Source: Lachnospiraceae bacterium 10-1
GTDB lineage: Bacteria; Bacillota; Clostridia; Lachnospirales; Lachnospiraceae
Reading direction: 5' to 3'
Assembly: GCA_000403495.2 (NCBI GenBank)
Contig: KE159799.1
Span: forward strand, 186,001-250,000
DNA: 64,000 nucleotides
Below are positions 26,648 to 35,301 of the stretch, piece after piece (within the stretch, counting starts at the first letter, position 1; each line of letters begins with the position of its first letter). The notes under the pieces are model-generated. The model searched no databases. It was given only the letters and a program-made list of their open reading frames with translations, and was not told the origin of the DNA. The position numbers and the translations under genes were made by a program.

Positions 26648-27820
26648 TTAATTTTCTTCAGAAGCATCCTCTTTTGCATCTTCTGCCGCGATCACTGCAT
26701 CAATGTCAACTGAAACAACATCAGCGTCCTCTTCTTCTGTTTCTTTTACAGCTTCTTCTTCTGCTTCAGGAGCAAGCAATGCTTTGATGCTTAAGCTGAT
26801 CTTCCTATCCTCGCTGTTGAAGTCTACTACCTTAGCAGTTACTTCATCACCAACCTTAAGGATATCAGAAGGCTTCTCAATATGTTCTTTTGAAATCTGT
26901 GATACATGAAGCAGTGCGTCCACACCTGGCTCTAATTCGATGAAAGCACCGAAGTCAGTCATTCTGGCAACCTTGCCTGTAACTTCATTTCCAACCGCAT
27001 ACTTTTCTTCCGCATTCTTCCAAGGATTTGCATCATCAAATTTCAAGCTTAAAGCAATTTTGGTACCGGAAATATCTTTAATAAATGTTTTAACCTTATC
27101 GCCAACTTTAAATACTTTCTTGGGATTCTCAACACGTCCCCATGACATTTCGGAAATATGAAGCAGTCCATCTGCTCCACCAATATCAATAAACGCACCA
27201 AAGTCAGTTACATTCTTGACAACACCATCAACCACATCACCAACCTGAATGCTTTCAAGAAGTTTTTTCTGCATCTCTGCCTTTTCCGCAACAAGAAGCT
27301 GCTTACGATCCCCTATATATCTTCTTCTCTTGGGATTATATTCGCTGATCACAAATTGAATTTCCTGACCTGCATATTTAGTAAGATCCTTTTCATACAC
27401 ATCTGAGACAAGACTGGCCGGAATAAAAATCCTTACCTCATCCACAATTACGCTTAAGCCGCCATCCAGCACCTGCGCAACTTTTGCGGTAAGCACCTCT
27501 TTTGAGTTAAAGGCTTCTTCAATTCTCTTGTTGCCGCGATCTGCTGCAAGTCTTTTATAAGTTAAAATAACCTGTCCTTCACCATCGTTTACCTTAAGAA
27601 CTTTAACTTCCATGGTATCACCCGGCTTTGCAACAGTTGTCAAGTCTATATTAGGTTCATTGGTATATTCGTTTCTGGTTAAAACACCATCGGACTTATA
27701 ACCAATGTTAAGAATAATTTCTTCAGGCTTAACATCAATAACTGTACCTTCAACTACCTCTCCTGTATGTATTGTCTTTAATGATTCTTCCAACATTTGT
27801 TCAAAAGTTAATTCTGACAT
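26648..27820 (-). CDS. rpsA: S1-domain RNA-binding protein (ribosomal protein S1-like)
   Basis: The product has 390 aa with four S1 (OB-fold) domains at about residues 17-90, 105-175, 190-260 and 275-345 (GVVKNVTDFGAFIDIGG and GKVARMTDFGAFIEL in the last two), then an acidic tail. Proteobacterial S1 has six domains; this is the short Firmicute type that helps mRNA binding at the ribosome. The ATG at 27820 has GAGG nine bases before. The gene starts inside the last 20 bases of ispH in another frame, so translation is coupled. The long frame upstream of 27820 is ispH read out of phase. Confidence 0.9.
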   Translation of the reverse strand: MSELTFEQMLEESLKTIHTGEVVEGTVIDVKPEEIILNIGYKSDGVLTRNEYTNEPNIDLTTVAKPGDTMEVKVLKVNDGEGQVILTYKRLAADRGNKRIEEAFNSKEVLTAKVAQVLDGGLSVIVDEVRIFIPASLVSDVYEKDLTKYAGQEIQFVISEYNPKRRRYIGDRKQLLVAEKAEMQKKLLESIQVGDVVDGVVKNVTDFGAFIDIGGADGLLHISEMSWGRVENPKKVFKVGDKVKTFIKDISGTKIALSLKFDDANPWKNAEEKYAVGNEVTGKVARMTDFGAFIELEPGVDALLHVSQISKEHIEKPSDILKVGDEVTAKVVDFNSEDRKISLSIKALLAPEAEEEAVKETEEEDADVVSVDIDAVIAAEDAKEDASEEN

Positions 27821-28649
27821 AATTTTGAACCTCCTCAATAATATTGTTGGGGGTGGAAGCCCCCGCAGTAATACCCACCAGAGCAGCAGTCTTAGGTAGT
27901 TCCAAATGCAAATCTTCCAGTGTCTGTATAAAATATGTAGCTTCACACTTCTCACAGCATATTTCATAAAGCTTTCGCGTGTTTGAACTGTGCCTGCCAC
28001 CTATTACTATCATTGCATCGACTCTGGCCGCAATATCGCGTGCCTGCGTCTGTCGTTCTTCTGTCGCATTACAGATAGTATTTACAACATTAACATTGTA
28101 ACCTCTTTTTTGAAAAATTTCAACTAATTCTTGAAATTTGTTGTAGTTAAATGTCGTCTGGGATACAATACACAAAGGTTTGGAAATATCTCCCTGAAAG
28201 TTTTCAGCTTCCTGGACAGATTCTATCACCTGCGCGTCCGTTTTTGCCCATCCCATAATTCCTTCCACTTCAGGATGGCCTGAATTGCCGATAATGATAA
28301 TCTTTTTGTCATTATCACTTTCTTTTTCCACTATATCATGTATCCTTTTTACAAAGGGACAAGTTGCATCGATACATTCAATCCCCTTTTCTTCCATCAG
28401 CTCATAAATTTGTTTCGGCACACCATGAGACCGGATCACTACCGTGCCATCCTTTAATGCCTCTAATTCTTCTTTACTTGCCACCACCTTAACACCACGT
28501 TTCTCCAAGTCACTAACTACTTCCTCATTATGAATGATCGGACCGTAAGTATATATCTTTCTTCCGGTATCTATCTGTTCGTAGACTTTTTCCACCGCAC
28601 GCTTTACCCCAAAGCAAAAGCCGGCACTTTTTGCAAGTATTACTTCCAT
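27801..28649 (-). CDS. ispH: 4-hydroxy-3-methylbut-2-enyl diphosphate reductase
   Basis: This is the last step of the MEP isoprenoid pathway, giving IPP and DMAPP. The product has 282 aa. The three cluster-ligand cysteines are present in AGFCFGVKRAV, ATCPFVKRIH and NTICNATEERQ. The catalytic Glu lies in NTICNATEE, and the SNTRKLYEI diphosphate-binding block follows. In several Clostridia IspH is fused to S1 domains; here the two are separate but overlap by 20 bases. The start abuts the cmk stop codon with no spacer, so it too is probably translationally coupled. Confidence 0.96.
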   Translation of the reverse strand: MEVILAKSAGFCFGVKRAVEKVYEQIDTGRKIYTYGPIIHNEEVVSDLEKRGVKVVASKEELEALKDGTVVIRSHGVPKQIYELMEEKGIECIDATCPFVKRIHDIVEKESDNDKKIIIIGNSGHPEVEGIMGWAKTDAQVIESVQEAENFQGDISKPLCIVSQTTFNYNKFQELVEIFQKRGYNVNVVNTICNATEERQTQARDIAARVDAMIVIGGRHSSNTRKLYEICCEKCEATYFIQTLEDLHLELPKTAALVGITAGASTPNNIIEEVQNYVRINF

Positions 28650-29330
28650 TTACAGTTCCTTTCCCTTTTCACGTTTTTCGCATAAATCAAGTATCGCGCC
28701 TGCGACTTCATCAACGGTCATATGGGATGAATCCAACAGTACTGCATCCTCCGCCTGCTTCAAAGGAGCTACTTTTCTTGTCATATCCTGTTCATCCCTT
28801 TTGATAATATCAGCTTCTATTTGTTCTATATCACAGGATATTCCTTTTGCACTAAGTTCATCAAACCTTCTCTTTGCCCTCACTTTGGAACTTGCAGTTA
28901 AATAAATTTTCACATCTGCATCCGGAAGCACGCAGGTTCCTATATCACGCCCATCCATAACTACATTGTTGGTTTTCGCAAGCTCTTTTTGTAAAAGTGT
29001 CAGGCGTTCTCTCACCTTGGGATTTGGACTGCTGGCAGAAGCCATATTGCCCACTGCTTCACTGCGGATCACTCCGTTTACATTTTCACCATTTAAAAGC
29101 ACCACCTGCTCTCCTTCTTCATAGCAGATGGTAATATCAGCGTTCTGACAGTTTTCCTCTATCGCCTGTGCATCCTTCGGGCTTACTTTCTTTGACAGAA
29201 GATAGTAAGCCATAGCACGATACATTGCACCTGTATCTACATATATAAAGCCTTTTTGTTTTGCCACTTTTCTGGCAATGGTACTTTTTCCGGCTCCTGC
29301 CGGTCCGTCTATTGCAATCTGAAAACTCAT
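28650..29330 (-). CDS. cmk: Cytidylate kinase
   Basis: It phosphorylates CMP and dCMP. The product has 226 aa. The P-loop IDGPAGAGKSTIARKVA is at the start, with YVDTGAMYRA and the VVMDGRDIGTCVLPDADVKIYLTAS block. The start at 29330 has AAAAGG nine bases before and gives the standard N-terminus; the frame open to 29384 is extra. It is the first of the conserved cmk-ispH-S1 set and follows the BaiN-like flavoprotein gene by 37 bases. Confidence 0.95.
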   Translation of the reverse strand: MSFQIAIDGPAGAGKSTIARKVAKQKGFIYVDTGAMYRAMAYYLLSKKVSPKDAQAIEENCQNADITICYEEGEQVVLLNGENVNGVIRSEAVGNMASASSPNPKVRERLTLLQKELAKTNNVVMDGRDIGTCVLPDADVKIYLTASSKVRAKRRFDELSAKGISCDIEQIEADIIKRDEQDMTRKVAPLKQAEDAVLLDSSHMTVDEVAGAILDLCEKREKGKEL

Positions 29331-29367
29331 TTTATTCAACCTTTTCTCCTGATTTTTTATTGTGTAA

Positions 29368-30624
29368 TTAGATGACTGCCGCACTTATTCCCGCAAGGTA
29401 TCCGGTAGACCAGGCAATTTGGAGATTAAAACCTCCTGTCAATGCATCCACATCAAGCACTTCCCCTGCAAAGAAAAGCCCCTTTACCAGCCTGGATTCC
29501 ATAGTAGAAGGATTAATTTCCTTTACGTGGACTCCCCCCTGGGTTATGATTGCTTCATGAAAATCTCTGGTTCCCGTAATTATCAACGTGAGATTTTTCA
29601 TACGTTCAACCAGTCCTGCCCTTTCTTCCTTTGTTATTTCATTTACTCTCTTTTCTGGTAAAATTCCAGACAATTTTATCATAACCGGAATTAATTTTGA
29701 AGGAAAAAGACCATCCAAAGCATTTTTAAACTGCCGGTTTTTATTTTCATCAAAGTCCTTAAGCAGTCTTTTATCCAATTGTTCTTTTGTCAGCGCCGGC
29801 TTAAGATCAATGGATAAAACAGCCGGCGTCCCATAATATTTCTTTGCATAATAACTGCTTGCGGTTAAAATCATTGGCCCGCTGACGCCAAAATGAGTAA
29901 ACAACATTTCTCCAAAGCCTTGGTATATTGTTTTCTTTTCATTTCTTAAAGTAACAGCAACGTTCTTAAGAGAAAGTCCCTGGAGTTTCATACACCAGTC
30001 CTCTTTCGTCGTAAAAGGAACAAGTGCAGGCTTAATATCTTTAACCATATGACCTGCTGCTTCTGCAAATTTATACCCATCCCCCGTGGAGCCTGTAGAC
30101 TCGTAGGATTTTCCGCCAGTTGCAATAATTACCGCATCTGCACTTATGATTCTTTCATCAAAAAGTTTTACACCCGTTATGCATTTTTTCGAAGGTGTTT
30201 CCTCATCCTGATCCATCAAAACTTCCTTAACACAGGTACGTAAATACACCTTAACGCCTTTCTTTTCCAACTGCCGGTTCAATGCCGAAATCACATCCGA
30301 AGAATGATCTGATACCGGAAAAATACGCTCTCCTCGTTCTTTTTTTAATGGACAGCCTGCCTCTTCAAAAAATTTCATTACAGAATAATTATCCATTTTG
30401 TAAAAGGCACTGTATAAAAACTTTCCATTATTAATTACACTGTCAAAAAAATTTTCCTGATCACAGGCATTGGTCAGATTACACCTGCCCTTTCCAGTAA
30501 TAAAAATCTTTTTCCCCGTCTTTTCATTTTGCTCAAGCAGGCTGACCTTTGCGCCTTCTTCCGCCGCCGCTATAGCCGCCATCATTCCCGCTGCTCCGCC
30601 GCCAATTACAATCACATGTTTCAT
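29368..30624 (-). CDS. HI0933/BaiN-family FAD-dependent oxidoreductase
   Basis: The product has 418 aa. The FAD-binding GGGAAGMMAAIAAAEEGAKV motif is at residues 8-27. KIFITGKGRCNLTNA and the C-terminal FAGEVLDVDALTGGFNLQIAWSTGYLAG are signatures of the HI0933-like family (YhiN, BaiN). Physiological substrates are mostly unknown; the BaiN name comes from a bile-acid-related member, and I do not infer that activity here. It overlaps the RpiR regulator by four bases (ATGA) and precedes cmk. Confidence 0.9.
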   Translation of the reverse strand: MKHVIVIGGGAAGMMAAIAAAEEGAKVSLLEQNEKTGKKIFITGKGRCNLTNACDQENFFDSVINNGKFLYSAFYKMDNYSVMKFFEEAGCPLKKERGERIFPVSDHSSDVISALNRQLEKKGVKVYLRTCVKEVLMDQDEETPSKKCITGVKLFDERIISADAVIIATGGKSYESTGSTGDGYKFAEAAGHMVKDIKPALVPFTTKEDWCMKLQGLSLKNVAVTLRNEKKTIYQGFGEMLFTHFGVSGPMILTASSYYAKKYYGTPAVLSIDLKPALTKEQLDKRLLKDFDENKNRQFKNALDGLFPSKLIPVMIKLSGILPEKRVNEITKEERAGLVERMKNLTLIITGTRDFHEAIITQGGVHVKEINPSTMESRLVKGLFFAGEVLDVDALTGGFNLQIAWSTGYLAGISAAVI

Positions 30625-31589
30625 ATATTCTGCTCTTCCTTCTTCATAAGAGGATAATTCAGCATAGGTTCTTCATCTATAAAATTAATTTCATCATTTA
30701 AGTAAACCTGATAATTGTTCCAAACATCTTCCAGCGTTTCCAAATTCTTTTTCACAATCTCCGGCTGTTTTAAGCAAAGCGCAACCACCAGTGCATTAAT
30801 CACGCTAAGAGGCGCCACGAGAGAATCAACAATAGAAACCATATCGCTTCTTGCAAGCAGATTACAGGAAGAATAAAGGTTCATAGGAGAATGAATGCTG
30901 TCCGTAATGGTAATTACTTTTGCATTCCTGTCATTGGCAAATTCAATTGCCTTTAAAGTACGCATGGAATATCTTGGGAAGCTAATTCCTATAATTGCAT
31001 CTCTCTCATTAATGCGTATCATCTGTTCAAACATTTCCGTAACGCTTGTTGTTTTTATGTGTACAATGCTGCCTCTGATCATATTCAGGTAAAAATGCAG
31101 GAAATCAGCAAGCGGCTCACAGCTTCTTACCCCCACCAGATATATTGTTTCCGCCTCCAGAATAATATCAACAGCTGCCTCAAATGCTACCACATCCAGC
31201 TTCACAATGGTATCCTTTATTTTTTCAATGTCTGCATTCAATACGGAATGTAAAACCTCAGACTGGGAACTTTTTCCATATTTAGCTCCAATTTTCTGAA
31301 CAGAATTCAGTTTATTTTTAACCCATTCCGCCAATGCCTTTTGAAACTCAGGATATCCTTCATACCCCAGCCCCATAGCAAAGCGCACCACCGTAGACTC
31401 ACTAACGCCCACAGTCTCTCCAAGTTTAGCGGCAGTCATAAATACTGCCTGCTCATAGTGATCTGATATGTAAGCGGCTACCGCCTTATGCCCCTTACTC
31501 ATTTTCATATATCTGTCATTCATTCTGGAAATAATATCATGATTAACTTCCACTGCCTTTTCCTGCTGTTCAACCATACTTAAAGCCAT
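30621..31589 (-). CDS. MurR/RpiR-family transcriptional regulator
   Basis: The product has 322 aa. The N-terminal helix-turn-helix (about residues 25-100; AAKLGETVGVSESTVVRFAMGLGYEGYPEFQKAL) is followed by a SIS sugar-phosphate-binding domain (about 130-270; IYLVGVRSCEPLADFLHFYL and IGISFPRYSMRTL). The family senses phosphosugars. Overlap with the flavoprotein gene suggests cotranscription, but no sugar genes are adjacent, so the regulon cannot be read from context. The start is uncertain: AAAGGA is very close to the ATG at 31589, and an ATG at 31577 is possible. Confidence 0.9.
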   Translation of the reverse strand: MALSMVEQQEKAVEVNHDIISRMNDRYMKMSKGHKAVAAYISDHYEQAVFMTAAKLGETVGVSESTVVRFAMGLGYEGYPEFQKALAEWVKNKLNSVQKIGAKYGKSSQSEVLHSVLNADIEKIKDTIVKLDVVAFEAAVDIILEAETIYLVGVRSCEPLADFLHFYLNMIRGSIVHIKTTSVTEMFEQMIRINERDAIIGISFPRYSMRTLKAIEFANDRNAKVITITDSIHSPMNLYSSCNLLARSDMVSIVDSLVAPLSVINALVVALCLKQPEIVKKNLETLEDVWNNYQVYLNDEINFIDEEPMLNYPLMKKEEQNI

Positions 31590-31631
31590 ATCCTTTCAAC
31601 CCTGAAAACATTTCAACTGTTATCTGTATTT

Positions 31632-32177
31632 TTACTTAAAAGACTGATACGCCTCCTTCAACATACGCATCGTTTCATCTTCCGAAAGATCATAATCCCC
31701 TGTAAGGGACATGCATGCCGCTCCATGTATAAATATCCACATCTTCATAAAAAGACCGCTGGCATCCCTGCACCCTTGTGATGCGGCAGCCTGGATTTCT
31801 TTACTTACATTTCCAGTACTGCAGTTTACAAGATCATACATACTTCTCCCATATCTTTCATTAGACAAAAAAATAAATTCAAAAATTTTTTTATGCTTTT
31901 CAGCAAATTTAATATATGCCTGCCCTAAATTAACAAATGGAGTCACCGTTACCCTGGGCTGATTTGCATAAAAATCCTCAAAAAAACCGCATGCCTGTCC
32001 AAACAGCTCTTCCATAAGCTTTTCCATATTACTATACACCCGAAAAATAGGCTGAGTAGAACAATTAGCTTTTGCCGCCAGCTTTCTGGCTGTAACCTGT
32101 CCGGCTCCCTCCTCCTTAAGTATCTCAAATGCTGCTCTTAGAATATCTTCTTTTGTAATTGATTCCTTCCTAGCCAT
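31632..32177 (-). CDS. TetR-family transcriptional regulator
   Basis: The product has 181 aa. The N-terminal HTH (residues 5-55; KEDILRAAFEILKEEGAGQVTARKLAAKANCSTQPIFRVYSN) is typical, and the C-terminal ligand domain resembles the WHG-type. The ATG at 32177 has GAGGTG five bases before; the longer frame starts inside the operator. Its own promoter at 32241-32213 overlaps a perfect palindrome, so it is probably autoregulated. No effector gene is adjacent apart from rpiR downstream. Confidence 0.9.
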   Translation of the reverse strand: MARKESITKEDILRAAFEILKEEGAGQVTARKLAAKANCSTQPIFRVYSNMEKLMEELFGQACGFFEDFYANQPRVTVTPFVNLGQAYIKFAEKHKKIFEFIFLSNERYGRSMYDLVNCSTGNVSKEIQAAASQGCRDASGLFMKMWIFIHGAACMSLTGDYDLSEDETMRMLKEAYQSFK

Positions 32178-32197
32178 ATAAGCACCTCTTCTTATGT

Positions 32198-32241
32198 ATA
32201 ACATATGTTATTATTCTACATTTAACGAGTTATTCTGTCAA
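32198..32241 (-). promoter_or_regulatory. Promoter and operator of the TetR gene
   Basis: On the minus strand, a consensus TTGACA (32241-32236), a 17-base spacer and TAGAAT (32218-32213) set a start near 32206. A perfect 14-bp palindrome, ataacat/atgttat at 32198-32211, straddles that start. The arrangement fits direct binding by the TetR protein encoded immediately downstream. Confidence 0.8.
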
Positions 32242-32273
32242 TAAAAAACATACTTAAAATTAGTAACCTTATC

Positions 32274-32308
32274 ATAAAAAACAGCGCCCCACTTCTTGTG
32301 GAACACTG
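32274..32308 (-). terminator. Terminator of the glycan/amidase operon
   Basis: On the minus strand an 11-bp stem (CAGTGTTCCAC with GTGGGGCGCTG, including G-U pairs) is followed by TTTTTT, a few bases after the amidase stop codon. Confidence 0.82.
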
Positions 32309-32314
32309 CTTTTC

Positions 32315-33175
32315 TCACACTTGTTCTTCCATAATATATTTCTCTAAGTCATTAATGAACTGCTCCCACGCTTCCTCATGCTCAACATAATAAAGAGGAC
32401 ATTTTTTGCCACCTTCATCATAATGTCTTCTCATATCTTCCGGTGCAAGATCATATTCATTTAAAAGCCATGCACACAATTGGATCAATGATCGGTATGT
32501 AGCGTCTGTAAACTTTCCATCCTCCTGCAGATAACAGCATTCTATTGAAACAGAATCATAATTTCGCTGCATCACTGCATAAGCTATTTCATTTAATGGT
32601 ATACATTGTATAATTTCTCCATCATATCCTATTACAAAATGCGCACTGGCTGAAGTCTCTCCCGTGATTCCAAGATTTTCAAAATAACTCCTGTTCTGTG
32701 CAGCGCTTGTTTCCGGATTTGCCGTATAATGTACAAAAAGATTATTTACATTTTGTAATGGTTCCCCTGGCCGGGAATATTCGTTAATCGTAAGAAAATC
32801 CTCAATAATTTCAGGCTTCTGCGTATTATTTGTTTCAATCATCTCCGTTCTGTGAACAGAAACTGCTTCCACAACATCTTTTTTCTCATCAGGCCCATTT
32901 AGTATCACTGCTCTTAGCAAATTGTAAACTAAAAAGCCTAAAATAATGATAAATCCTAATTCGCATAATACAATAACACTCTTTATTATACGCCTTTTTC
33001 TTTTACGCTTCCTGCTTCTTATTACCCGCTGGCGCTGTAGTTCGATCTCTTTTGCCCTTTGTACGCTGTCAACTTTTCTGGCCGATGCTGTTCTTTTCTT
33101 TGGAGGCCTCCTTCTTTCCTCTATATGCCTCCTGCGCTGCTCTGGCCTTGAAACATCTATAAATTCCAGTTCCAT
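32315..33175 (-). CDS. Membrane-anchored N-acetylmuramoyl-L-alanine amidase (Amidase_2/PGRP)
   Basis: The product has 286 aa. A strongly basic cytoplasmic N-terminus (RRRHIEERRRPPKKR; KRKRKRR) precedes one membrane helix (about residues 63-88). The amidase domain lies at about 135-280: zinc His in NNLFVHYTANP, SAHFVIGYDG, SIECCYLQEDG, then the second His and Cys in RRHYDEGGKKCPLYY. It should cleave stem peptides from peptidoglycan outside the cell. It is the last gene downstream of the glycan island, next to an SH3 protein, and ends at a terminator. It may trim wall where polymer is attached; that is inference. Confidence 0.88.
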   Translation of the reverse strand: MELEFIDVSRPEQRRRHIEERRRPPKKRTASARKVDSVQRAKEIELQRQRVIRSRKRKRKRRIIKSVIVLCELGFIIILGFLVYNLLRAVILNGPDEKKDVVEAVSVHRTEMIETNNTQKPEIIEDFLTINEYSRPGEPLQNVNNLFVHYTANPETSAAQNRSYFENLGITGETSASAHFVIGYDGEIIQCIPLNEIAYAVMQRNYDSVSIECCYLQEDGKFTDATYRSLIQLCAWLLNEYDLAPEDMRRHYDEGGKKCPLYYVEHEEAWEQFINDLEKYIMEEQV

Positions 33176-33284
33176 CCCGCCTCATCCTTTGTGCATTAAT
33201 ATCACATGTACTTTTACACGTAAAATATTATAATGAAGAATTACACAGCATTTTTTAATTTTCTATAAATCTTTTACTAATTTT

Positions 33285-33803
33285 TTAGTCCTCTTTGTCA
33301 AGGTCTATGATCTTTCTCTTCTCCTTTTCAATTCTTGTAGTTGAAATAATACCTGTTGCAAAAATTCCAACTACCAAAAGTACAATAATGATTCCCCAAA
33401 TTCGTGAACGTTTCGCCTCTGCACGGTATCGTTCCACTTCTTCTATTACCAACTTTCCTTCTGCCTCAGTCTGCTGAAATTCCTTATCCAGTCCTTCTAC
33501 ATCAAATTCCTGCATAGTCAACGCCGATTTCTTCACATATCCTTCCTTGTCTTGATAGGAAACTTGATACCACCCATCTTTCGTTTCTCCAATTACAAAC
33601 ACTGAATCTCCACTCTCATAAGTAATAACCACCTTTCCACTGTTAGTAGGTGTTTCCCTGGCTTCAACTGCTTCATTTGCCACCATAATTTGATTTAATT
33701 CAGTAAGTCCCTCTTCCTTTTGTAGTTCATCTGCCTCTACTGGCAAAACCGCTATGTTTCCCAAGCACAAAACTGCTACAAACACAAATAAAATTTTTTT
33801 CAT
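33285..33803 (-). CDS. Secreted SH3b-domain protein with C-terminal membrane helix
   Basis: The product has 172 aa. The signal peptide spans about residues 1-24 (ending VEADEL), the bacterial SH3 domain about 40-95 (VVITYESGDSVFVIGETKDGWYQVSY), and a helical stretch leads to a membrane helix near 137-158 with a basic tail. SH3b domains often bind cell-wall peptides. The ATG at 33803 has GGAG before it and gives the signal peptide directly. It follows the polymerase-like gene by 13 bases, so it is part of the same transcript. Confidence 0.82.
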   Translation of the reverse strand: MKKILFVFVAVLCLGNIAVLPVEADELQKEEGLTELNQIMVANEAVEARETPTNSGKVVITYESGDSVFVIGETKDGWYQVSYQDKEGYVKKSALTMQEFDVEGLDKEFQQTEAEGKLVIEEVERYRAEAKRSRIWGIIIVLLVVGIFATGIISTTRIEKEKRKIIDLDKED

Positions 33804-33816
33804 TTCAACACTCTCC

Positions 33817-35241
33817 TCATTCAAATTTAAATTTACTAACAGATACCTTTTCTTTCTTTTCTTTATAAGAAACTGCCAAAATTGTAAAAATCCAATATAC
33901 CGGCAATATACTTATACTTACCCTAAAAAATAGAAGCTGAACTAAAAAAACACTTGCAATTAGGACCAGAATACTCGTAATTGGCTTATCCAGCCTTAAA
34001 TTTTTCCTGATCTCTGTAATCAATAAAACGCACACTGTCAAAACAAGCAGGCTTCCTATTACTCCAAACTGTTCAAAGCATAAATAGAAAGCACTCTTCC
34101 CCTGATATGCTTCATTTACCAAAGGAATTGCAAACCCTTTCACTACCGCCATTCCAAAACTATCAGGAAGATTGCTCCAACAATTTCCTCCCAATATGAT
34201 TCCTACAAATATAATGCTGGTCATTCTAGCCAAAAACTGATAACCCCGCCGCATTTTTCTCATAACCAGTCGTCTTAAATCCACACCTTCCGGTATCCTG
34301 TTCCAATATTTAAAAAAGAAAAAGCCTCCGATTACCACCAATAATTCCAGGTAAACACTTTGCTCTATGTCATAATGTATATCTACAAGAAACATCTTTG
34401 TATAATTTGTGAACAAACTCATATTACACAGCATAAACAAAAAAATAAAAAACATCTGCATATCTTTTTTTACCAGTTCTGCTGTAGGACGCTCAATTAA
34501 TGGAATTACAAGAAACACCATTATCATAATCCATATGCTTATTCTGCTTTGATTTACAAATAAAACTAAAAATCCAATCACCAATACACTTATGTAAAAG
34601 AAAGACCGGAGCCTGTCTTTGCATTTCAAGTACTGCCAAATCCCTATGATACAGACAAGTATCGTATAAGAAGCAATCCCTTCCTTGTCCTTAAGCAAAA
34701 CCGTTGCTACAGATTCTGCCCCATCTCCGCAAAAATATTTCATCAGCAATAAAGCAAATACCACCAGTGCTGAATAGCATAATGTATCCAAATAATATAC
34801 TTTAAACTCTGGTTTTGATAATAGCAAAAAAAATATTGCGCTCAAAGCCAGTATTGTCATTTCGTATTCATAGCTTACCAGATTTTTTTCGCTGGTAATT
34901 ATTATCTTATATATGATTTTGATAAATACATAAAATGTCAGTGCAGTTATCGCGAATCCCAGCCTGTTTCTATAAAAATGAAATGACCACTCCCCTGATC
35001 TTATCTGTAAAAAGCAGTACAAAAGTACACCTAATGTGCATAATGTCAGAATTAAATGTTGGATTCTAAAGCTGCCTACATTAACTTCAAATAATAAAAG
35101 CGGATAAATTCCTATTATAAAACTGATCAATATGTGTATTGAAATCTCTGCCCTGTTTTTTCCTGTTTGATTTTTCACTTTTTTCTTCTTATATGAATTT
35201 TCTTTTTTCCGGCTTATTTGATACCATTTTAAATTTTCCAT
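33817..35241 (-). CDS. O-antigen polymerase/ligase-like membrane protein
   Basis: The product has 474 aa with about 11-12 hydrophobic segments and a large loop between late helices (about residues 330-400), the Wzy/WaaL-like layout. No conserved short motif is certain, as usual for this family. Position after the flippase and transferases supports a polysaccharide polymerase. Its ribosome site (GGGAG, ten bases before the ATG) lies in the 3' arm of the hairpin at 35246-35295. Composition is AT-rich like the island. Confidence 0.7.
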   Translation of the reverse strand: MENLKWYQISRKKENSYKKKKVKNQTGKNRAEISIHILISFIIGIYPLLLFEVNVGSFRIQHLILTLCTLGVLLYCFLQIRSGEWSFHFYRNRLGFAITALTFYVFIKIIYKIIITSEKNLVSYEYEMTILALSAIFFLLLSKPEFKVYYLDTLCYSALVVFALLLMKYFCGDGAESVATVLLKDKEGIASYTILVCIIGIWQYLKCKDRLRSFFYISVLVIGFLVLFVNQSRISIWIMIMVFLVIPLIERPTAELVKKDMQMFFIFLFMLCNMSLFTNYTKMFLVDIHYDIEQSVYLELLVVIGGFFFFKYWNRIPEGVDLRRLVMRKMRRGYQFLARMTSIIFVGIILGGNCWSNLPDSFGMAVVKGFAIPLVNEAYQGKSAFYLCFEQFGVIGSLLVLTVCVLLITEIRKNLRLDKPITSILVLIASVFLVQLLFFRVSISILPVYWIFTILAVSYKEKKEKVSVSKFKFE

Positions 35242-35245
35242 ATAA

Positions 35246-35295
35246 TTAAAACTCCCAATATAAGATTTCTTCTTATCTTATACAAGGAGTTTTTC
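35246..35295 (-). terminator. Hairpin at left end of cassette A
   Basis: On the minus strand AACTCC with GTATAAGAT pairs back to ATCTTATAT with GGGAGTT, followed by TTAATT. It lies just downstream of the coiled-coil gene and just upstream of the polymerase start, where its 3' arm includes the ribosome site. Part of it (35274-35287) repeats inverted at 36029-36042. Confidence 0.65.
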
Positions 35296-35301
35296 TTTAA
35301 T

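Noticed and set aside
27821-28000. N-terminal extension of the S1 protein
   Set aside because: It is ispH in another frame; the ATG at 27820 has a ribosome site and the expected S1 start.
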